A stretch of 64,000 nt of DNA from UBA2199 sp964628035. GTDB taxonomy: Bacteria; Acidobacteriota; Aminicenantia; UBA2199. Positions 51,527 through 61,118 of the stretch are shown here, one piece after another; position 1 is the stretch's first letter; each line of letters opens with the position of its first letter. Both the position numbers and the translations under genes were made by a program. The stretch is from positions 37,203 to 101,202 of the forward strand of contig CAZVPI010000009.1 in assembly GCA_964628035.1 (NCBI GenBank), in the 5' to 3' direction. The notes beneath the pieces were generated by a model. The model was not told the DNA's origin. It saw only the letters and a list, made by a program, of their open reading frames with translations, and did no database searches.

Positions 51527-52864
51527 GTGGCCGCGGTCCGGGCCTGGGTGGTGGCCGTGCTGATGGGCCTGGGTCACCTGCGCGCCGCCTATCCGCTCCG
51601 CGACATCGCCCATCAGGGCATCGTCCTGTACGGCTCGCGGCGCGCGACGCCGCCGCAGGAGCACCGGATCTGGCGGCGCCTGCGCAAGATCTACTATTTC
51701 TCCTCCAACGTGGGCAAGGTGCCGCTGATCGGCAAGCCGCTCATGGACCTGCTGCTGGCCATCCAGCGCATCCAGCCCTACTACCCGCGGCGCGACCTTT
51801 CGCGGCCGAACCTGGCGGTTCGTTACCTCGATCGCCTGGTGGCCCGGGGCGGGCTCTGCCGCGGGCTGCTGGACAGGCTGGAAGCGGCGCCGATGCCGCG
51901 CCTGCACTCGTTCTACGCCACGGCCATCGCCGCCGCCCGCAGGCCGGGGCCGGCCGAGGACTTTCTGCTGATCTGCGACAGCGACTTCAACCGCGTCTGG
52001 GTCCAGCGCGACCCGCGCGCCGGGCGCCTGAAGTACCTGGCCCCCTGCACCCAGGCGCGCAACCGCCTGCTGGCCTACGGCGTGCCGGCCGAGAGGATCT
52101 TCCTGACCGGGTTCCCGCTGCCCAAGGAGAACCTCGGCGGCCGCGAGGGGCTGGACGTTCTTCGCGCCGACCTGTTCAACCGCCTGCTGCGGCTCGATCC
52201 GCGGCGTAAGTTCTTTTCCTACCACCAGCGCTCGGTGCTCGGCTGGCTGGGGCGCGACCAAGTGCCGCCCCCGGCCGCCGGCCCTGTCCACCTGACTTTC
52301 GCCATCGGCGGCGCCGGGGCCCAGTGCGGGATGGCCCGGGCCATCCTGCGCAGCCTGAAGCCGGCCATCGCCGCCGGCCGCGTCCGCATCAGCGTTTCCG
52401 TGGGAGTCAACAAGAGGGTCTACGAGAGCCTGCTGGGCAGCATCCAGCGCCTGGGGCTGGGCTCGGACCTGGCGGCCGGCCGAGTAAGCCTGGTCTTCGA
52501 CTCCGACGTCTACGCCTACCTGGACAAGTTCAACCGGGTGCTGAGAGCCACCGACGTGCTGTGGACCAAGCCCAGCGAGCTCTCCTTTTACTGCGCCCTG
52601 GGGCTGCCCATCCTGATGGCCCCGCCGATCGGGATCCACGAGGAGCTGAACCGCGTCTGGCTGCGCGAGATCCACGCCGGCATCGACCCGGCCGGCCCGC
52701 TGCGCTTCACCCACGAGTGGCTGTTCGACCTGCTGGAGAACGGCCGGCTGGCCGAGGCGGCCTGGGACGGATTTTTGAAGGCCCGCAAGCTGGGAACCTA
52801 CAAGATCGAGGAGCTGATCCTCAGCGGATCGTTCAACGAGGGGCAGACCCCGCTGGAACAATAA
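51527..52864 (+). CDS. Predicted GT-B glycosyltransferase, MurG/MGDG-synthase-like
   Basis: 445 residues from GTG 51527 with AAGGAG 8 nt upstream, directly after the GT21 gene. The middle has a glycine-rich nucleotide loop (VHLTFAIGGAGAQ) and the C-terminal part reads VLWTKPSELSFYCALGLPIL followed by IGIHEELNR, resembling the donor site of GT28 enzymes. The family is not certain. Adjacency to a lipid-type GT21 under the same promoter suggests it extends or starts a glycolipid head group. Confidence 0.6.
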   Translation: MAAVRAWVVAVLMGLGHLRAAYPLRDIAHQGIVLYGSRRATPPQEHRIWRRLRKIYYFSSNVGKVPLIGKPLMDLLLAIQRIQPYYPRRDLSRPNLAVRYLDRLVARGGLCRGLLDRLEAAPMPRLHSFYATAIAAARRPGPAEDFLLICDSDFNRVWVQRDPRAGRLKYLAPCTQARNRLLAYGVPAERIFLTGFPLPKENLGGREGLDVLRADLFNRLLRLDPRRKFFSYHQRSVLGWLGRDQVPPPAAGPVHLTFAIGGAGAQCGMARAILRSLKPAIAAGRVRISVSVGVNKRVYESLLGSIQRLGLGSDLAAGRVSLVFDSDVYAYLDKFNRVLRATDVLWTKPSELSFYCALGLPILMAPPIGIHEELNRVWLREIHAGIDPAGPLRFTHEWLFDLLENGRLAEAAWDGFLKARKLGTYKIEELILSGSFNEGQTPLEQ

Positions 52865-52890
52865 GACGAGCGGCCCGGCTTCCGCAAAAC

Positions 52891-52933
52891 TTAACCAAAA
52901 ATTAACCGAACCTTAACAATCCCTGACTACCCT
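52891..52933 (+). promoter_or_regulatory. Pho-type promoter of the pst operon
   Basis: TTAACC (52891-52896), TTAACC (52902-52907) and TTAACA (52913-52918) at 11-bp steps, then 9 nt and TACCCT (52928-52933). It lies upstream of pstS, the expected PhoB/PhoP target. Confidence 0.75.
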
Positions 52934-52945
52934 ACCATCCCGGGC

Positions 52946-52973
52946 TTGCGCAAGGTCCCGTTCCTGCTACAAT
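52946..52973 (+). promoter_or_regulatory. Second, sigma70-like promoter before pstS
   Basis: TTGCGC (52946-52951), a 16-nt spacer and TACAAT (52968-52973), 51 nt before the pstS ATG. It could give basal expression. Confidence 0.45.
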
Positions 52974-53024
52974 GAACCGTTCGCGGCAGGCGGATGTTTT
53001 CACACCTTACCCGGAGGAGGACGC

Positions 53025-53903
53025 ATGGCCAAGAGGATGGAAATCGGGTTTTTGGCGGCCGTTGCCGCGCTTTCCCTGCTGGCGCTGGGCGCTTGCGGCC
53101 GCGGCGGCCAGCAGGCCCATTCGCTGCAGATCAAGGGCTCGGACACCATGGTCAACTTGGGCCAGGCCTGGGCCGAGGAGTACATGAAAGCCCATCCCGA
53201 CGTCTCGGTGGCCGTCACCGGCGGCGGCTCGGGGACGGGCATCGCCTCGCTGCTCTCGGGAACCTGCGACATCGCCGAGCTGTCGCGCGAACTCAAGCCC
53301 GAGGAGATTTCCCTGGCCAAGGCCAGGGGCTTCGAGCCCAGGCAGGTCACCGTGGCCCTGGACGGGCTGGCCGTCGTGGTCCATCCCGGCAACCCGGTCT
53401 CGCAGCTGACCTTGGACCAGCTCGCCGCCGTCTTTTCCGGGGCGGTGACGAACTGGAAGGAGGTCGGCGGCGCCGACCTGCCCATCGTCGTCCTGTCGCG
53501 CGAGGTCAACTCGGGCACCCACGTCTATTTCAAGGAGCACGTACTGCGCCGCAGCCAGGCCGACAGCCGGGTCGAGTTCGCCGCCAACGCCCTGCTGCTG
53601 CCCAGCTCGCAGGCCATCGCCGACGAGGTGGCGCAGAATCCCAGCGCCATCGGCTACTACGGCATGGGCTACATCTCGCCACGCGAGAAGGCCTTGCGGG
53701 TGGCCCAGGACGATGCCTCGCCCTATGTCGAGCCGACCATCGCGAACGTGGTCAGCCAGGCCTACCCCATCTCCCGCCCGCTGCTGATGGTCACCCGCGG
53801 CCAGGCGCAGGGGCTGGCGGCCGATTTCCTCGACTACGTTCTCGGCCCCGAGGGCCAGAAGGTCGTGCTCAAGATCGACTTCGTGCCGGTGACGATGCAT
53901 TGA
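53025..53903 (+). CDS. pstS: Phosphate ABC transporter substrate-binding lipoprotein PstS
   Basis: 292 residues. Lipobox LGAC with Cys24. Phosphate-binding segments: IKGSDTMVNLGQAWAEEYM, VTGGGSGTGIASL and SREVNSGTHVYF. It delivers phosphate to PstC/PstA at the inner membrane. The ATG follows GGAGGAGGACGC. It starts the operon pstS-C-A-B1-B2; no phoU follows. Confidence 0.94.
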   Translation: MAKRMEIGFLAAVAALSLLALGACGRGGQQAHSLQIKGSDTMVNLGQAWAEEYMKAHPDVSVAVTGGGSGTGIASLLSGTCDIAELSRELKPEEISLAKARGFEPRQVTVALDGLAVVVHPGNPVSQLTLDQLAAVFSGAVTNWKEVGGADLPIVVLSREVNSGTHVYFKEHVLRRSQADSRVEFAANALLLPSSQAIADEVAQNPSAIGYYGMGYISPREKALRVAQDDASPYVEPTIANVVSQAYPISRPLLMVTRGQAQGLAADFLDYVLGPEGQKVVLKIDFVPVTMH

Positions 53904-53910
53904 GCGCGCG

Positions 53911-54792
53911 ATGAACCGGCCCAGGCTGCGCAAGCTGAAGGAACTGCTGATCGAGCGGGCCATCCTGCTCAGCGGCCTCTTCTCCATCGTCTTCGTGCTG
54001 CTGATCTTCCTGTTCCTGCTGCGCGAGGGCTTCTCCCTCTTCCGCGGCGAAAGCGTGGCCGATTTCCTTTTCGGCAGGAGCTGGTACCCCATCTCTGATC
54101 CTCCGCGCTTCGGCATCCTGCCGCTGATCCTGGGCTCGCTGCTGGTGACCCTGGGGGCGGCCGTCCTGTCGGTGCCCATCGGCCTGGCCGCCGCCCTGTT
54201 CATCGCCGAGATCGCCCGCGGCCGGCTCAAGGAGGGGCTCAAGGCCGGCATCGAGCTTCTGGCGGCCATCCCCTCGGTGGTCATCGGCTTCATCGGCATG
54301 ATCACCCTGGGGCCCTGGATTAAGAAGCTCTTCGACATTCCCACCGGACTGACGGCCCTGACCGGCTCGGTGACCCTGGCCTTCATGGCCATGCCCACCA
54401 TCGTCTCCATCGCCGAGGACGCCATCACCGCCGTGCCGCGCCAGTACCGCGAGGCGGCCATCGCCATGGGGGCCACGAAATGGCAGACCACCTGGCGCAT
54501 CGTGGCCCGCGCCGCCCGGCCGGGCATGGTGGCCGCCGTCATGCTCGGCATCGGCCGCGTCATCGGCGAGACCATGGCGGTGATGATGGTCACCGGCAAC
54601 GCCGCCGTCATCCCCAGCGGCATGCTGCAGCCGGTGCGCACCCTGACCGCCACCATCGCCGCCGAGATGGGCGAGTCGGTCCAGGGCGGGGCGCACTACG
54701 CCGCCCTATTCGCCATCGGCATCGTCCTGTTCGTCATCACCTTCCTGATCAACGGCGTGGCCGACCTGTACCTGCACCGCAGCCGCCGCTAG
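53911..54792 (+). CDS. pstC: Phosphate ABC transporter permease PstC
   Basis: 293 residues, six membrane helices. The ABC-permease EAA motif appears as YREAAIAMGATKWQTTWRIV, and the PstC block AIPSVVIGFIGM is present. It starts 8 nt after pstS and ends 3 nt before pstA. Transmembrane partner of PstA. Confidence 0.94.
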   Translation: MNRPRLRKLKELLIERAILLSGLFSIVFVLLIFLFLLREGFSLFRGESVADFLFGRSWYPISDPPRFGILPLILGSLLVTLGAAVLSVPIGLAAALFIAEIARGRLKEGLKAGIELLAAIPSVVIGFIGMITLGPWIKKLFDIPTGLTALTGSVTLAFMAMPTIVSIAEDAITAVPRQYREAAIAMGATKWQTTWRIVARAARPGMVAAVMLGIGRVIGETMAVMMVTGNAAVIPSGMLQPVRTLTATIAAEMGESVQGGAHYAALFAIGIVLFVITFLINGVADLYLHRSRR

Positions 54793-54794
54793 CC

Positions 54795-55640
54795 ATGAGC
54801 CCGCGCCTGAGCCAGAAGATCGCCTTCGCCGTCCTGTTCCTGGCCACCCTGCTGGTGGTGCTGCCGGTGGCGGTCATCCTGGCCATCATCGTGGCCAAGG
54901 GCGCCAGCGCCGTCAGCTGGGAATTCCTCTTCACCATGCCGCGCCAGGGCATGAGCGCCGGCGGCATCCTGCCGGCCATCCTCGGCACCCTCTACCTGGT
55001 GCTGGGCGCGGTCCTCTTCGCCGTGCCGCTGGGCGTGGCGGCCGCCGTCTACCTGGTCGAGTATTCCGTGGACAGCCGCTTCTCGCGCCTGATCAAGCTG
55101 GCCATCGTCAACCTGGCCGGCGTGCCGTCGGTCGTGTACGGCCTGTTCGGCCTGGGCATCTTCGTCACCTTCCTCCGCTTCGGCGCCTCCATCCTCTCCG
55201 GGGCGCTGACCCTGGGCATCATGATCCTGCCGGTGATCATCACCTCGGCGCGCGAGGCGCTGGAGAGCGTGCCGCAGCACTTCCGCACCGTCAGCCTGTC
55301 GCTGGGGGCCAGCCGCTGGCAGACCATCCGCCACTCGGTGCTGCCCCACGCCCTGCCGGGCATCCTGACCGGCATGATCCTGGGCCTGGGCCGGGCCGCC
55401 GGCGAGACGGCGCCCATCCTGTTCACCGTGGCCGCCTTCTACCTGCCGCGCCTGCCCCAGTCGCTGTTCGACCAGACCATGGCCCTGCCCTACCACCTGT
55501 ACGTCATCTCCACCCAGGTGCCGGGCATTCCCGAGAACGTGCGCTACGGAACGGCGCTGGTGCTGCTGGCGCTGGTGCTGCTGCTGAACCTGGCGGCCAT
55601 CGTCCTGCGCTCGCGCTTCCGCGCCAAGAAAAAATGGTAG
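54795..55640 (+). CDS. pstA: Phosphate ABC transporter permease PstA
   Basis: 281 residues from ATG 54795. The EAA loop is FRTVSLSLGASRWQTIRHSV, with LAGVPSVVYGLFGLGIF and GRAAGETAPILFT as in other PstA proteins. Six hydrophobic helices. It overlaps pstB1 by 7 nt. Confidence 0.94.
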   Translation: MSPRLSQKIAFAVLFLATLLVVLPVAVILAIIVAKGASAVSWEFLFTMPRQGMSAGGILPAILGTLYLVLGAVLFAVPLGVAAAVYLVEYSVDSRFSRLIKLAIVNLAGVPSVVYGLFGLGIFVTFLRFGASILSGALTLGIMILPVIITSAREALESVPQHFRTVSLSLGASRWQTIRHSVLPHALPGILTGMILGLGRAAGETAPILFTVAAFYLPRLPQSLFDQTMALPYHLYVISTQVPGIPENVRYGTALVLLALVLLLNLAAIVLRSRFRAKKKW

Positions 55641-56388
55641 GCGCCGCCAAGTTCATCCTGCGCGGCCTGGGCGTCCGCTACGGCGCCCACGTCGCCCTGC
55701 GCGGGCTGGACCTGGAGATCCTGGCCAACGAGATCTTCACCGTCATCGGCCCGGCCAACTCGGGCAAGTCGACCTTCCTCAACTCCCTCAACCGCCTGAT
55801 CGACCTGACGCCCGCCGCCCGCGTGAGCGGCCAGGTCCTGCTCGACGGCGTCGACATCCGCGCCGGGCTGGAGGTGGAGGACCTGCGCCGCAAGGTGGGC
55901 ATCGTCTTCGCCCTGCCCCTGCCGCTGCCCCTCTCCATCTACGAGAACGTGGTCTACGGCCTGCGCATGCAGGGGGTAAGCGACGCCCGCGTCCTGGACG
56001 AGGCTGTGGAGCGCAGCCTGCGCGAGTCATACCTGTGGGAGGAGGTGAAGGACCGCCTGCGCCTGCCGGCGATGAACCTCTCCGGCGGCCAGCAGCAGCG
56101 GCTGTGCATGGCCCGCATCCTGGCCGGCCGGCCCGACGTCCTGCTCTTCGACGAGCCGACTTCGGGGCTGGACCCCATCTCCACGGCGCGCATCGAGGAG
56201 ACGATGACGGTGCTGAAGGACAAGTACACCATCGTGCTGGTGACCAACAACGTGGCCCAGGCGGCCCGCGTTGGCGACCGCACCGCCTTCTTCCTGATGG
56301 GGGAGATGGTCGAGGTGAGCGACACCCCGCGCCTGTTCACCGCGCCCGCCGACCCGCGCACCAGCGATTACATCACAGGGAAATTCGG

Positions 56389-56392
<4 letters not shown>
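55634..56392 (+). CDS. pstB1: PstB-like ATPase subunit 1, degenerate Q-loop and H-loop
   Basis: 252 residues, the same length as its neighbour and collinear with it. Walker A is GPANSGKST (residues 39-47; middle Gly of the usual GPSGCGKST changed). The Q-loop reads VFALPLPLPL with Ala93 in place of Gln. The signature LSGGQQQR (149-156) and Walker B LLFDEPTSGLD (Glu174) are intact. The switch His is replaced by Asn205 (LVTNNVAQAAR against the usual VTHNMQQA). It should bind nucleotide but hydrolyse poorly by itself. It is coupled to pstA and pstB2 by overlaps. Confidence 0.92.
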
Positions 56393-57147
<755 letters not shown>

Positions 57148-57195
57148 GGCCGCACCGCCGCCGCGGCAAAAAAAAATCCCAAAAAATATTTTCTC

Positions 57196-57223
57196 TTGAC
57201 AGCGGCGACAATTGAATTATAAT
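57196..57223 (+). promoter_or_regulatory. Promoter of the kamA operon
   Basis: Perfect TTGACA (57196-57201), a 16-nt spacer and perfect TATAAT (57218-57223), 26 nt before the TTG start codon of kamA. Confidence 0.8.
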
Positions 57224-57249
57224 CCGAATCAAAGTGGGAGGAACCACGA

Positions 57250-58575
57250 TTGAAAAAAGCCATACACGCCGTCGCCCTGAAGGAGCCCGAAAACCCCGGT
57301 GAGGAGGCCGAGCCTCCAAGCAACGCCCTGCCAGGGGAAGGCAGCGCCGCCGACCCCTCGCTGCTGTTCCCCGAGCTCATCCAATTCCCCAACTCCAAGA
57401 CCGACAAGAGTTTTCTGAAGATCGGCGCCCGCTCGCTGCAATTCCAGCGCAAGTTCTTTCCCCTGGCCACCACCGCCGACTGGAACAGCTGGGAGTGGCA
57501 GCTGCGCAACAGCATCCGCAGCCTGCAGGCGTTGCAGAAGGTCCTGCAGCTTTCCGAGGAGGAGACACGGGCCATGGCGGCCGAGAGCGGCAACCTGCCG
57601 CTGCGCATCACCCCCTATTACGCCAGCCTCCTCGATCCCGCCGATCCCTCGCAGCCGCTGCGCCGCAGCGTCGTGCCGGTGACGGCCGAACAGGTGTTCT
57701 CCTGCGGCGAAGCGGCCGATCCCCTGGGCGAGGACGGCCACAGCCGCGTCCCCGGCCTGGTGCACCGCTACCCCGACCGCGTGCTGTTCCTGGTCACCGG
57801 CTTCTGTTCCAGCTATTGCCGCTATTGCACCCGTTCGCGCCTGGTCGGCGACCAGAACAAGCGCCACCTCAACCGCGAGCAGTGGGACCGCGCCCTCTCC
57901 TACATCGAGCTGAACCCGGAGGTGCGCGACGTGCTGCTCTCGGGCGGCGACCCGCTCACCCTGCCCGACGCCGGCCTCGAGTACCTGCTGACCCGCCTCA
58001 GCCGCATCCCGCACGTCGAGTTTGTGCGCATCGGCACCAAGGTGCCGGTGGTGCTGCCGCAGCGCGTCACCCCGGCCCTGGCCGCCATGCTCAAGCGCTT
58101 CCGGCCGTTGTGGATGAGCCTGCATTTCACCCATCCCGACGAGATCACCCCCGAATCCGCCCAGGCCTGCGAGCGCCTGGCCGACGCCGGCATCCCCCTG
58201 GGCAGCCAGACGGTGCTGCTCAAGGGGATCAACGACTCGGTGCCGGTCATGAAGAAGCTGATGCACGAGCTGCTCAAGATCCGCGTCCGCCCCTACTACC
58301 TCTACCAGTGCGACCCCATCCTCGGCTCGTCGCATTTCCGCACCCCCGTGGAGAAGGGGCTGGAGATCATCGAGGGGCTGCGCGGGCACACCAGCGGCTA
58401 CGCCGTGCCGCACTATGTCGTCGACGCCCCCGGCGGCGGCGGCAAGATCCCGCTGCTGCCCGACTATTACCAGGGGCGCGAGGGCGGCGACGTGCTGCTG
58501 CGCAATTACCAGAAGAAGGTGTACCGCTATCCCGAGCCCGACTGCGGCGCCGACGCTCCCTGCGCAGGGTCCTAG
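57250..58575 (+). CDS. kamA: KamA-family radical SAM aminomutase, probably lysine 2,3-aminomutase
   Basis: 441 residues from TTG 57250 with GGGAGG upstream. The radical SAM cluster is FCSSYCRYCTR (Cys186, Cys190, Cys193). PLP-binding Lys399 lies in VVDAPGGGGKIPLLPDY. Asp329 (LKGINDSV) and Asp355 (YQCDPILG) match the acidic residues that hold the lysine epsilon-amino group in lysine aminomutase and are changed in the glutamate enzyme. It would make beta-lysine. Two ATP-grasp ligases and an acetyltransferase follow. Confidence 0.87.
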   Translation: MKKAIHAVALKEPENPGEEAEPPSNALPGEGSAADPSLLFPELIQFPNSKTDKSFLKIGARSLQFQRKFFPLATTADWNSWEWQLRNSIRSLQALQKVLQLSEEETRAMAAESGNLPLRITPYYASLLDPADPSQPLRRSVVPVTAEQVFSCGEAADPLGEDGHSRVPGLVHRYPDRVLFLVTGFCSSYCRYCTRSRLVGDQNKRHLNREQWDRALSYIELNPEVRDVLLSGGDPLTLPDAGLEYLLTRLSRIPHVEFVRIGTKVPVVLPQRVTPALAAMLKRFRPLWMSLHFTHPDEITPESAQACERLADAGIPLGSQTVLLKGINDSVPVMKKLMHELLKIRVRPYYLYQCDPILGSSHFRTPVEKGLEIIEGLRGHTSGYAVPHYVVDAPGGGGKIPLLPDYYQGREGGDVLLRNYQKKVYRYPEPDCGADAPCAGS

Positions 58576-58601
58576 ACTCGCGGCGCCCGCGGGCGTACAA
58601 T
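58573..58601 (+). promoter_or_regulatory. Possible internal promoter before the ATP-grasp genes
   Basis: TAGACT (58573-58578), a 17-nt spacer and TACAAT (58596-58601), 30 nt before the ATG. The -35 is weak and overlaps the kamA stop. Confidence 0.4.
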
Positions 58602-58631
58602 CCCCTTGAACGCGAAGCGGAGCAGAGGAAC

Positions 58632-59609
58632 ATGATCATCGGCATGACCTACGACCTGCGCCAGGATTACCTGGACGCGGGCTACAGCCGCGAGCAGACG
58701 GCCGAGTTCGACCGCCCCGACACCATCGAGGGCATCGAGGCGGCGCTGCGCGAGCTGGGGCACGAGCCCCGGCGCATCGGCAACGTCAAGGCCCTGGTGG
58801 CGCGCCTGGCCGCCGGCGAGCGCTGGGACATGGTCTTCAACATCTGCGAGGGCATGTTCGGCCTCGGCCGCGAGGCGCAGGTCCCGGCTTTGCTGGACGC
58901 CTACGAGATCCCCTACACCTTTTCCGGCCCCCTGGTCCTGGCGCTGGCGCTGGACAAGGCCCTGACCAAGACGGTGGTGCGCTCCTTCGGCGTCCCCACG
59001 CCCGACTTCGCCGTCGTCTCCGCCGCCGACGAGGCCGGGCGCATCGGCCTGCCCTTTCCGCTGTTCGCCAAGCCGCTGGCCGAGGGGACGGGCAAGGGCA
59101 TCGACTCCCGTTCCAAGGCCGATTCGCGCGGCGAGCTGGTCGCGGTGTGCCGCTCGCTGCTGGAGAGATTCGGCCAGCCGGTGCTGGTCGAGTCGTATCT
59201 CCCCGGGCGCGAGTTCACCGTGGGCATCACCGGCAGCGGCGCCGACGCCGAGGCCATCGGCGTCATGGAGGTCCTGCTCAACGAACAGGCCGAGGCCCAC
59301 GCCTATTCCTATATCAACAAGGAGCAATACGAGGAGCGGGTGCACTATGCCCTGGCCCCCGAAGCCGACGCCGCGGCCTGCGCGGACGTGGCCCTGCGCG
59401 CCTGGCGCGGGCTGGGCTGCCTCGACGGCGGCCGCGTCGACCTCAAGATGGACGTCCGCGGCGCGGTGAACTTCCTCGAGGTCAATCCCCTGGCCGGGCT
59501 CAACCCCACCCATTCCGACCTGCCCATCCTCTGCCGCCTGAAGGGGATCTCCTTCCGCGACCTGATCGCCCGCATCATGGCCTCGGCCTCGGGGAGGCTG
59601 CCGAGGTGA
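58632..59609 (+). CDS. ATP-grasp ligase, D-Ala-D-Ala-ligase-like (first copy)
   Basis: 325 residues from ATG 58632. The N-terminal domain has DMVFNICEGMFGLGREAQVP; the ATP-grasp core shows LFAKPLAEGTGKGIDSRSK, VLVESYLPGREFTVGI and NFLEVNPLAGLNPTHSDLP with the metal-binding Glu/Asn. Relatives join amino acids or peptides through an acyl-phosphate. The D-Ala specificity motifs are not certain, and the context with KamA points to a beta-amino-acid substrate. It overlaps the next ligase by 4 nt. Confidence 0.82.
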   Translation: MIIGMTYDLRQDYLDAGYSREQTAEFDRPDTIEGIEAALRELGHEPRRIGNVKALVARLAAGERWDMVFNICEGMFGLGREAQVPALLDAYEIPYTFSGPLVLALALDKALTKTVVRSFGVPTPDFAVVSAADEAGRIGLPFPLFAKPLAEGTGKGIDSRSKADSRGELVAVCRSLLERFGQPVLVESYLPGREFTVGITGSGADAEAIGVMEVLLNEQAEAHAYSYINKEQYEERVHYALAPEADAAACADVALRAWRGLGCLDGGRVDLKMDVRGAVNFLEVNPLAGLNPTHSDLPILCRLKGISFRDLIARIMASASGRLPR

Positions 59610-60637
59610 AACGGGAAAGCGCCGTCATCCTGCACAACCAGGTCGGCCCCGGCTCGCCCAAGGACGAGCTGGACGTGCTGGTCCAGGCCGAGAGCATCGG
59701 CCGCTCGCTGGCCGAGCTCCGCTTCCGCGTGAGCGTCGTTCCCTTCTCGCTGCATGTGGCCAGGGCGCTGGCCGCCCTGCGCCGTGCCGCCCCGCTCTTC
59801 GTCTTCAACCTGGTGGAGTCGGTGGCCGGCGACGGGCGCCTGATCCACCTGGCCCCGGCCCTGCTCGACCACCTGGGGCTGCCCTACACCGGCTGCGGCC
59901 AGGAGGCGATGTTCACCACCTCCAACAAGGTGCTGGCCAAGAGGATCCTGCGCCAGGCCGGGCTGCCCACCCCGGAGTGGCTGGAGGCGGCGCCGTCCGC
60001 CGAGGGGCGGGTAGAGGCGCTGCCGCCTGGCACCTACCTGCTGAAATCGGTCTGGGAACACGCCTCCAACTGGTTCGCCGGGGACTCGGTCGTCCAGGCC
60101 GACGGCGTCAGCGGGCTGCGGCAGGCGCTGGCGCGCAAGAACGGCGGCGGACGCGGCTTTTTCGCCGAGCGCTACGTCGAGGGGCGCGAATTCAACCTGT
60201 CGCTGCTGGCCGGCGCATGCCTGCCCCCGGCCGAAATGCGCTTCCTCGACTATCCCCAGGGCCAGCTGCGGGTCGTCGATTTCCGCGCCAAGTGGGAGGA
60301 GGACTCCTTCGAATACGCCCACACCCGCCGCGGCTTCGACTTTGCCGCCGCCGACGCGCCGCTGCTCGACGAGCTGCGGCGGCTGGCCCGCCGCTGCTGG
60401 CGGGCCTTCGATCTTTCCGGCTATGCCCGGGTCGATTTTCGCGTCGACGCCCAGGGCCGGCCCTGGGTGCTCGAGATCAACGCCAATCCCTGCCTGGCGC
60501 CCGACGGCGGCTTCGTGGCCGCCGCCGCCCAGGCCGGGCTGACCTATACGCAGATGGTGGAGCGCATCGCGGCCGACTGCCTTTCCCGGCGCGCCGCGGC
60601 GCCGGCCGCCCCCGGAGGAGAGCATGAAGGAACCTGA
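59606..60637 (+). CDS. ATP-grasp ligase, D-Ala-D-Ala-ligase-like (second copy)
   Basis: 343 residues from GTG 59606 in GTGA overlap. The N-terminal domain has APLFVFNLVESVAGDGRLIH, then TYLLKSVWEHASNWF, FFAERYVEGREFNLSLLAG, and the metal site VLEINANPCLAPDGGF. Clearly homologous in layout to the first ligase but divergent, so probably a second, different bond-forming step. It overlaps the GNAT gene by 14 nt. Confidence 0.82.
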   Translation: MKRESAVILHNQVGPGSPKDELDVLVQAESIGRSLAELRFRVSVVPFSLHVARALAALRRAAPLFVFNLVESVAGDGRLIHLAPALLDHLGLPYTGCGQEAMFTTSNKVLAKRILRQAGLPTPEWLEAAPSAEGRVEALPPGTYLLKSVWEHASNWFAGDSVVQADGVSGLRQALARKNGGGRGFFAERYVEGREFNLSLLAGACLPPAEMRFLDYPQGQLRVVDFRAKWEEDSFEYAHTRRGFDFAAADAPLLDELRRLARRCWRAFDLSGYARVDFRVDAQGRPWVLEINANPCLAPDGGFVAAAAQAGLTYTQMVERIAADCLSRRAAAPAAPGGEHEGT

Positions 60638-61118
60638 CGGCCTGGCCTTTCGCGAGCAGGTGCGGCCGGGCGACGCCGGCGTGGTCCGCGAGATCGTCGC
60701 CTCCAGCGGCTATTTCCACGACCACGAGATCGGCGTGGCGGTGGAGCTGGTCGAGGAGAGGCTGCAGCGCGGTCGGGAGAGCGGCTATCTCTTCCTGTTC
60801 GCCGAGCGGCAGGGACGCGTACTGGGCTACGCCTGCTACGGCGAGATCGCCTGCACCCGCGGCAGCTACGACCTCTACTGGATCGCCGTGCGCCAGGACT
60901 GCCGCGGCCAGGGCATCGGCGGCCGGCTGCTGCGGGAGGCCGAGGAGCGCATCGCCGCCGCCGGCGGACGCGCCGTCTGGGTGGAGACGTCGGGACGGCC
61001 GCAGTACGAGCCGACGCGCGCGTTCTACCGGCGCTGCGGCTATACCCAGGAGGCGGTGATGAAGGACTTTTACGACGAAGGCGACGACAAGGTGCTCTTC
61101 GTCAAGCGGCTGGGGTGA
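60624..61118 (+). CDS. GNAT-family N-acetyltransferase
   Basis: 164 residues. The acetyl-CoA loop is VRQDCRGQGIGGRLLREAEE, preceded by DLYWIAV (strand 4) and followed by YEPTRAFYRRCGYTQEA. It would acetylate an amine, perhaps of the KamA or ligase product. It is shorter than AblB-type beta-lysine acetyltransferases. It is coupled to the neighbouring genes on both sides by overlaps. Confidence 0.87.
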   Translation: MKEPDGLAFREQVRPGDAGVVREIVASSGYFHDHEIGVAVELVEERLQRGRESGYLFLFAERQGRVLGYACYGEIACTRGSYDLYWIAVRQDCRGQGIGGRLLREAEERIAAAGGRAVWVETSGRPQYEPTRAFYRRCGYTQEAVMKDFYDEGDDKVLFVKRLG

